The notes under the pieces were generated by a model that was given only the letters and a program-made list of their open reading frames with translations, was not told the DNA's origin and made no database searches. Source: Hydractinia symbiolongicarpus (lineage: Eukaryota; Cnidaria; Hydrozoa; Anthoathecata; Hydractiniidae). Taken from it: 60,000 nt of DNA. This document shows positions 15,901 to 24,900 of the stretch, piece by piece. The stretch spans positions 26,415,001 through 26,475,000 of the forward strand of contig NC_079885.1 in assembly GCF_029227915.1 (NCBI RefSeq), read 5' to 3'. Position 1 is the stretch's first letter. Each line of letters begins with the position of its first letter. The translations under genes and the position numbers were made by a program.

Positions 15901-18900
15901 TACATCTCAAACTTGCTATCCTCATTACCACCTTATAATTACTAAAGGTAAATAAATTTTTCCTACCTTCTAGATGCACTAGTAATGTAGGTGTTATCAA
16001 GACGAACTGTGTTTTTATCCAATCGTACGTTCATATCGGACGAATCACCATACAAACCAACAAATACTTCTTCACCTTTATTTTAAAAGATGTCAATTAA
16101 AGACTTTGTGCCTATTTTGCACAAGATGACATGTTTATAAAAATTCACTTTGGAAACATAACTTGATAAATAACAATTAAAACAATAAAAATGTATTTTC
16201 TTCTCTTTCTCTTAAAAATTCTTATAATAATATTATCCTCTCAAAAGCATTCTTAGCATATTGGGCGGTATATCAAGCATTTAAGAGGCAAGTAGTAGTG
16301 GAACATTAATTAACATTTCATAACAGATTACCATATTCCTTCTGTATAATTCAAGTTTGATATTCTTTTTATTCATAACTTTATGAAAGTTGGAAATGGT
16401 AAGAAAAAAACCTTTTGAATAAGACCTACCTGTTTCATACTGAATAATGAGATGAGACTGGCAACCTCCAGTTTGTTGGGGATTGAACCCCACCTCAACT
16501 TGGATACTTTTCCCAACGTCCAAAACACCTTTTTCTGGTGACACTTTAAATGGTCTATCAAAACAATATAAAAACATATTTAGATCTTTAATTAAAATAT
16601 TTGACATTTTTGTAATTTTTATTATTACAGTATTCTTTAATACTTGGAACCTTTTAAAAAAAAATGAAAAAAAAATCCGTAAATTCATTGGAAATGTTTC
16701 TCAGAAACATGAAACTAGTACTATTTTGTTTCAAGATAACCAAAAAAAAAAGTGTCTTTATTACCAAGGGATTGACCTGCTTATAACTTTTTTTTATTTG
16801 CACTCATCCATTTAAAGAGAAATGATTTAGATGCTTTTTTTGTCTTGTTGTTTTCTAACTGATAAAAAATTTCAATTTTTTGTCTGTCGGCGTATTTAAA
16901 AATTTGAAATGTCCTTTGGAGTAGTTACTGTTTTCTATATATATATATATTCTTTTTCTTAAAAAATAAAAACAAAAACTATACATTATTTTTCTCCAAA
17001 GAAGTTTCTTCCACAATCATGCACAATTAAGTAAAATTACAGATATCTCAATGTTAAAACATGCACCATAACTTCTCTAAAAAAGTTGAACTCATTTGAC
17101 TTTTTCAGTGCAAATTTTTGCTTTTTTAATTAAAATTCAAGGTATTGTAAACAACTGTTTACAATATCTATCTTCCTGTTTACAGCAGTAATTTTATCTT
17201 GAACATTTTTTCTCTCAAGTGGGAAATTAATTTCTATTAAGTTCAAAATTAGGAGAAACTGCTCTCAAGCTTTTCTGAAGCGGAAAATGCAGTCGTACGG
17301 AAACCTACCTTAGGGGTTTAAGCACATTCCTTAAATGTGTCCCTTTAATTAAACAATTATGTGGTTAATTCGCTGCAAGTGAGCTCTCTCATGAAAAGGC
17401 ATGGAAAAGTATAAAAAAAGATTTTGATTTGCTTTTAAGCTTCACAAGGCTTTCTCTAGTATTTTCAAATATTATGAAGGTTAATAAAACCCTGCCCTCT
17501 ATATACACAACACCTCACATAGTTATCACGTCTGTTTCAGCATCAAGAATTGATAGATCCTGCTTGTTATGATCTAAAATATCCCTTTTCTGCAGACCTT
17601 TAGAGTACAAAAATATTTAGAAGATTTTTATGTGAGTTAAAAAAGGCCTAATTGTTTTTGCAAATGCTATAAAAACTGCCAAACATTTGCCTTGCAACTA
17701 CCTTTATTTTATTTAATTTTAATTAATTTCTACTCTGACGAGTGTTAAAACTCAAGGGTTTCTTGTTTTATCTTGGAAAACATGTGAAGGTCTATGCTTA
17801 AAGAATTGAACAAAATGTAAGAACATATTATCAACCATCAACAGATCTAACAGATTTGTTCAAAGTTAAGTATACAATTGTAATTATGACATTGCACATG
17901 ATCAATATATTTGTGGAAAAAAAAAGAAACCATATCAGTAAAATTATTTCTGATTTTTATTTTGCCTGTTTGTTCAACATGCCCAAAACAACTAGTATAT
18001 TCATATGCTTTTATTATCTTGCCAATCTTGTGCACAAACTTGCAATAAATTTACATAGATTGAAAGACTGGTAACAATACAGCTGAAAATATGAATGATT
18101 TGACATACTCTTCCACAAGTAAGTTAAATTTTGTTTCTGTGTTTCCAATGTTTCGAACCAGCAATGTTTTAGACAAGTTATACTAAACATAAAATAACAT
18201 TGACATGTGACTTGCATCAGGTGAACAACATATAAAATCATACTTGTTACAACTGTATGACCAAAGTATTACCTTTACAGGGCATAAACCAAAGTGAATT
18301 TCATCAGGGAAATCCAAAATACCACGAGCACCAATCGCTTTTACAGGAACTAAAAACTTCTCTCTTTCTGTGATACATATAACCTCATGGTTATAATCCT
18401 GTGAAAGACAAAAATTGTTGTTACATAAAGTCACGAGACAATCTAAAAATAAAAGGTGTTACATATATACAAGTCAATTCAAAAATAACATCTAAAAATG
18501 TAAATAGTGATGAAGTTACAACTTAAAAAGTTGTTTAGCACTTTTCATTTTATGTATAAAATATCATTTCTCAAAGAACCCAGGCATTTTCTATTATTTA
18601 TCTAAAAATAAGCACTGAACTGTTTGGGTTCAGCCAATCTGTTTCATAACTTTCAGATCTATTTTCTACATATAAATTCAGGACGGGTCCCATATCTATG
18701 AATTTAGACCTATGTCTTATGTTTCTTATAAATAACATGTAGTCATTGTCAGATCATGATTGATTTCATAATTTCTGCGAGTCTTTCCATCAGTTGGAGT
18801 CTGCACATCTGTTTCCATTGTAATTTAGTGGATCATACACAACATTTTTATTTACTCACAAAATTTTATTTCTAAACAGGAACAAGCAGCCCTGTGGCTT

Positions 18901-21900
18901 AAAGATTTCTGCCATTAGCAATAATCTGAAAAAGTACTGAACTTTGAAGAGGACTGATTAATATGGGAAAACAAAATCATTGAATATTCTAAAATTTTAA
19001 AATTCAATTTTTAATTATAACTGTAAATCATAGCTAAACTTAACTTACATAAACTTCATTTTTCCATAAAAAAATTTTTTAAAAAAAAAATAATAAACCT
19101 GAAAAATGATGAACAATAAAAAACAAAATAAGAATAACGGCAAGGCTGAAAATTGATCTATTTCCTCTTTTTCTCTGATAAACAGCTTAGAAAATATCTT
19201 TAAAGGTGGCAGCAAATTTTTTTTCTACATAATCAGTTACGAAAGGTTATTTTCAGACTACATATTCTTATTTTTTCTTTTATAACACACTTGTCACAAT
19301 TTTATAGCTATAATACATTATTTTTCACCAAAAATATTTAGCCTCCACAATTTCTCTTTAAATCAAAATTCATGAATAATTATGCTTGCAAAATTGTACA
19401 GAATAAGCAACATACATAAGAAACAACTTGCAGAGTGACAAGACACATGACGCAAATTATTCTTTAGCATATTGGGACTTCTAAAATTTTTAATAAAATA
19501 ATGATTTTCTGAAATGTCGAGATTTTTCGATTGCAGTTTTAAAAACTTTTTTTTCAGATAACAAATACTTCCTTGAAAAAGGTGCTTTGTGTATTAGCAC
19601 TAGTAAAGACAATTGTCATAATTTTCTAAAGAATCTGAAGAGTACTCAAAAATGAAATAAAATATCATTCATACTTTTCAATTTTCCAATGCTCACAAAT
19701 AGTGATACAGATGACTAATAGTTCAGCCTTCATTTAGGTGTTCGTAAACACATTATACCTTTTTCTGATCTGGTGTAAATTGAATTACAAAAATTATGTC
19801 CATTCCAGGAGCAACTTTATGTCCAACATCAGGTGGGCTAATAATTTTGAAGTATGGTGATTCTGCTTGTACGACTTTGACTAATATTGCAACCTAAAAA
19901 TTGAAATTTTTAAAAAGTAACTGTCAAATTTTAAAAATGTTTTATGCATTGGACCTGGATATCAAGACACAAAAACATCCAACACATGCTAACAACCTTT
20001 TTCTTGCACCAAAATTTTCATAACCAAATTTTGGTGATTTTAATTTGTGAGCTAATCCGTTGATAATAATATGTTAATTTTTATTTAATAATAAGGAATG
20101 AAATATAAGGAATGTAGATCCATTATTATCATGACACAGCAAGCGTGATTGTAAAGCCGTGCGGTTGCATTCACACGCTGAACACCGTAAGGGAATAAAT
20201 TTTGGCAAATCTCACAAAATGATTTTAAAAATAATTTACACTAATTTTTTTTCTTTTTATTTACTCAGAACTTCATATTACATATAAGTGAATTTGCACT
20301 TCTAAAACCCCTTTGTAAAACTGTATATAGTGAGAAACAATATATCATCAAATCTTTATTTCCTGAAGTTTGCAAGATTTAAACTTCGAAAAGTATTAGG
20401 ACATGCCAACTTCATGAAAATTGGGTCACTCCAAAATTAAATTTTATTTTTGAAAAAAGCAAGTTGTAAAAGAATGCACACAAAAACTCTTCTCTCATAT
20501 ACATTTTGGGAAACTTTGGCAAAGGTTTTGTTACAATCATTATATTATTTAAACGCATCCTAATTATTTAACAAATGAAAAGCGACCATTAGTAACAGAA
20601 ATGCATAACAGGTTCTTTCGTAATTTTTGTGTAATCCATTTTTATTTCAGCAATTACAGGTTAAAATGGATTGCAGCAACAGGGAGAAATACCAACATGA
20701 ATAAAAAGGAGTTTTACTGCAAATCAAGCAATTGAAAATGAGAAGTTCGTTTTGCAATTTATTTCCAAAATTTTATTTTAAAGCTAATTTTCAGAATGTG
20801 AAACATAAATCGTTTTTGTATAGGTGTGATGATTATTGCACGCCATGTTACTTTTTATGTACCACAACTCTCCTTCTGCATAGAAGTCTCACTGATAATA
20901 GAAGAATGTTAGTATCAACAGCACTGGGTAAATAGACCATGTTTTTTTTTATAAATTGTCTGTCTCTTAGATCGATGAAAACAATAACTTACATTTAAGA
21001 CCATCTCTGAACAATTATTTTTTGTGATAACCTAACTATTTTCTAGATTTTGAAGTTTTTTTATAGACAATCTGTAGGTTAACTACCTTATTCCCTAACA
21101 TTAACGAGACATGAAATTAACACGGTTTTTCAAAAGTTGCGTTAATTTAGTGACTGCTATTTAAATGCAGTGTTAATTTAAAGACTTGGTGACTTTTTTA
21201 CAATATATAAAAGCCTAAAAAACATAAAAATGCAATTTTTTTTGGAAATTTTCTACTATTTTCTCCTCATCGGACAATAGCTCAAAGGTGTTCTCTTTTT
21301 CAACAATCTTTTTTAAAATAGCTTTTGTATCATCTTCATACTCTGATCCAAGTGAAAAATTAACTAAAAGCACTTCTTCTTCCAAAATTTTTAAATTTTT
21401 AACATTGTCTTTCCAAACAACGAAAACTTTTATTTCGATTTCCAAACCGCCTTGTAATAGAGGAGACCTCATCACTACCTTGGATTTGACTGTTACCGTA
21501 TTTTTTGATGCGTCTGATATCGCATATTATCAAATTTGTGTTAATTAAATGCATTTTTGAAAACAACCTTGCTCAACTGTGTTAATTAAATACCTTTTTC
21601 AAATTAATATAATTGAACCATGTTAATTTCATGACCGATATTTTAATTTGCGTTAATTTCTTGACTTGTTAATTTCATGAAATAAGGTAGCTATGTCAAA
21701 GACAGAATATTGGTAGTAAATCTAGTTAAATCAATGATAAAACTTGACATTGTTGCTATTTTCTTCAAATAAAATAATTTTTTTAATTAATGCATAGCAT
21801 GAATTAGACAAAATCCTTTCCAATACTTCTTGGAACTGTTTTTTGGTGCTTGTTCACATTTTAAACTACTGTTTTTTGTTTAAATATTTCAAACTACTGT

Positions 21901-24900
21901 TTTATGGGTATGGCCCATAAAACAGTATAGTGGTTGATATCGACCCATTATTTATGAGATCAAGCCAAATAAATCCACTTGCAAAATTCATATGGTTGAC
22001 CAAATAAAATAAAAATTAGAAACAATCCAAACCTGGTCATTGTTTCGAAGTTGAAGAGGAATCTTGTACACTTGTTGAGCTTCAAAGTTTTGAAAAATAA
22101 TCTCAGATGGGTAAGGTTGAAAAAGCGGTGATCCAAGGTCAACTATTGTACTCTAAAATTATCAAAAGATTTGAACGTTATATATAGAGCTAAAAAAAAT
22201 AATATTTTTTAATGGAACTGCATGCACATCAGTAATAAAATTATTAATAAAACATACCTTTTGATGTGTCATTTCTGACATGTCAAGCAACTCAATAATT
22301 TCTGGTACATGCATTTCATATGTCTTGTCCAATCTCTCCTGTGTTGTGAGAGACATTTCCATCAAAAACGCAGATGGACATTGCTAAAAAAGAAATTAAT
22401 GCATTTTTTGATCTTCATAGTCATTTTTGATTTTAAATGCATATTGAAATTTGTAATAAAAATACAGCAAAATATTTTTATGACAGGCCTCGTCATATTA
22501 ATCATATAATAATGGCCATGGCTCCGCACACTCCTACTACATCCTACAAAATTTGCACTCAATCAGAACGTAAATATCTTACGCGTTTTGACTTACTCAA
22601 CGTTCATCATGAAGATGTTAATTTGGAAGGATTGAATTATGCACTTTCAGCCAAGACTGGAATAGTTCATTCAATGGGAAAACAACCACTAAGATTCTTT
22701 CTACTTTTACTTTATATGTTTCGAACATTCAAAAACAAATGTATCTTTCAAAGTTAGCAACAGTTATGAGAAATCAGTCTCCGACAGGTACGGTTCCTAC
22801 TTATCTCGCAGAAGAAGGAATTAACAGAAAAATTGGTTATCCATTCACCACCACAAACCAGCTCAATAATATTATAGGCGACATAAACTTTAATGACATA
22901 ATATAGCATTCACAGTTAATGAAATTTCACTAACTTCAGCAGCTGGTCCATATAGATTCCCAGCAATTCTACTAAAAAGATGCACGACCTGTCTTACCAT
23001 ACCACTCAATATTTTTTTGGAGGAAGTGTCTTGATGATGGAGATATATCACAGCCTCCTAAAACATCATTAATTACTCCCATATTAAAAGGTGGAATGAA
23101 TTACAGGAAAAAATCTGTGAAATATGACTGTGAAAATAAACTGTGGCAGCCAAAGCGATGTTTATATTGTTTATATGGATTAACTGATGCTCCTCGAGAA
23201 TGGTACAATCCTGTACAAGAGGCATTGATGAATCTGGTTGTGAATTTGAGCATGTTTATTTTTGTGGTTTGATGAAAGGGAATTTACTGATTGGGGTAAT
23301 TGTGATGCTTTTGTGTATCGTAGCACATGTTTATGGCACACGAAAGTGAAGGATGTATTAAAAAACATATTCAAAATCAGTTAACATGAAGAAGACTGTT
23401 TTAAATATCTTAGTTTGGATGTGAGAGAGACAGGTGATTCAATATATGTTAATCAAGATCAATATGTGTAGAGAATGAAAGAGATTGAAGCTGAGAGTGA
23501 CAGAAAAGCAATACGTGACCCTCCACTTACTGAAAAAAAATTTCTCCCTTTGAGGTCAATTGCTTTGCACAACCTCTCAGACACGCCAAGATGGTGCTTA
23601 TGGAAGCTTTAGGTCTGCTAACTAATTGCGGTGAAACCCAAGGAGAGTGGTTGGTGTTCACTGTAAAAAATAAAAATGTGGCTTTGATTGAGTGGATGTC
23701 AAGAAAGTTTGCAAGATATACGAAATCCCCACTAGCTTCAGAGGCTTCTACAATGGCTGATGCTGCTGATGTTGGTTGAATACATGCTTATCTGCTAAAA
23801 GAATTTTTTAATTTACCACATACACCCAAAGTTGTCTGTTACATGGACAGCAAGTCATTAAAGGATCACCTTGGTAGTGTTATACAAGATCCAAGACTGC
23901 GAGCTGATGCTGGACAATTGAGGAAAATGGTAGAAGAGCATAAAGTTATTTACTAGCTTCCTGGCAAGAGGCAGCTTGCAGACTGCTTAACCATGGTACA
24001 TTTACAAGACAGTTACTCGATGTACTTGAAGGTAGTTGTTGCGTCCTTCTGCTTCCATTAAGAGAAGATGTAAATAGTTTCAGACTGTTCCTTAATTAAT
24101 GAAATCTTGATCATGAAGAATGTTGCCTTACTGTTACTGATAAAATTTTGATATTTATCAAAAACTGTTCCAGATTGTTGCTTTACTTTACTGAAAAAAA
24201 ATTCATAATAAAGGAAAAAAACTGTAAAGAGAAACTGTTGTTTTGGTACTCTTTACTAAATATCAACATTCACATTGATCACCTCCGTGCTCCATATTAA
24301 TTGTGAAAGTATGGTCGAAAACAAATGAAGAAATGGTGAATGGTAAACCGTTGCTATTTTTGTTCTTTTAGAGTACTAAGTATAATTAGCTTGTGCTTCA
24401 TTCTATTTGTGAAGTACCAAAGAGAGACCATACTGGTAAGCATTTCATATATTTTTACATTTTGGAATCCAGTGAAAATGCGATGTGATTTTTTGGATTT
24501 CGTCAAAGCTTTTGAAAAAGTTGAATTTGATATTGTGCTGAATAAAATAAAAGGTTGTAAAAAAACAATTGTATTTTCACTTTATGCATGTAAATATGCA
24601 GAAGCTGAGAGCATCCTCACTGCCTTTGCATGGTGCAAAATTATTTAATTACTTACCAAAGGTAAGAAATAAAATGTATAGTGAGGGAGGGTAGTTATCA
24701 GGTTAAATATTACGCCCTTAATTTACAAAATGGAAGTAGAATTCAGCTGTAGCTAGCTCTAAGCACATTTACATTTCCATAATTGTTAATTAAATATATA
24801 ATACAAACTCAAGTATTTAACTGATAACTACAAATAATGCTTTATGCTCCAATGTCAAGGTTCAATCCAATTGACCTAGACAATTTAATTAGGCCAAGTT

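Noticed and set aside
16281-16815. Overlapping ORFs of 62-135 codons around HYDIN exon 7
   Set aside because: Shadows and intron read-through of exon 7, which alone has splice sites and HYDIN similarity.
22437-22757. 106-codon plus-strand ORF left of the Copia-like remnant
   Set aside because: It overlaps the start of HYDIN intron 1 and shows no Copia domain; it could be retroelement debris but cannot be supported.
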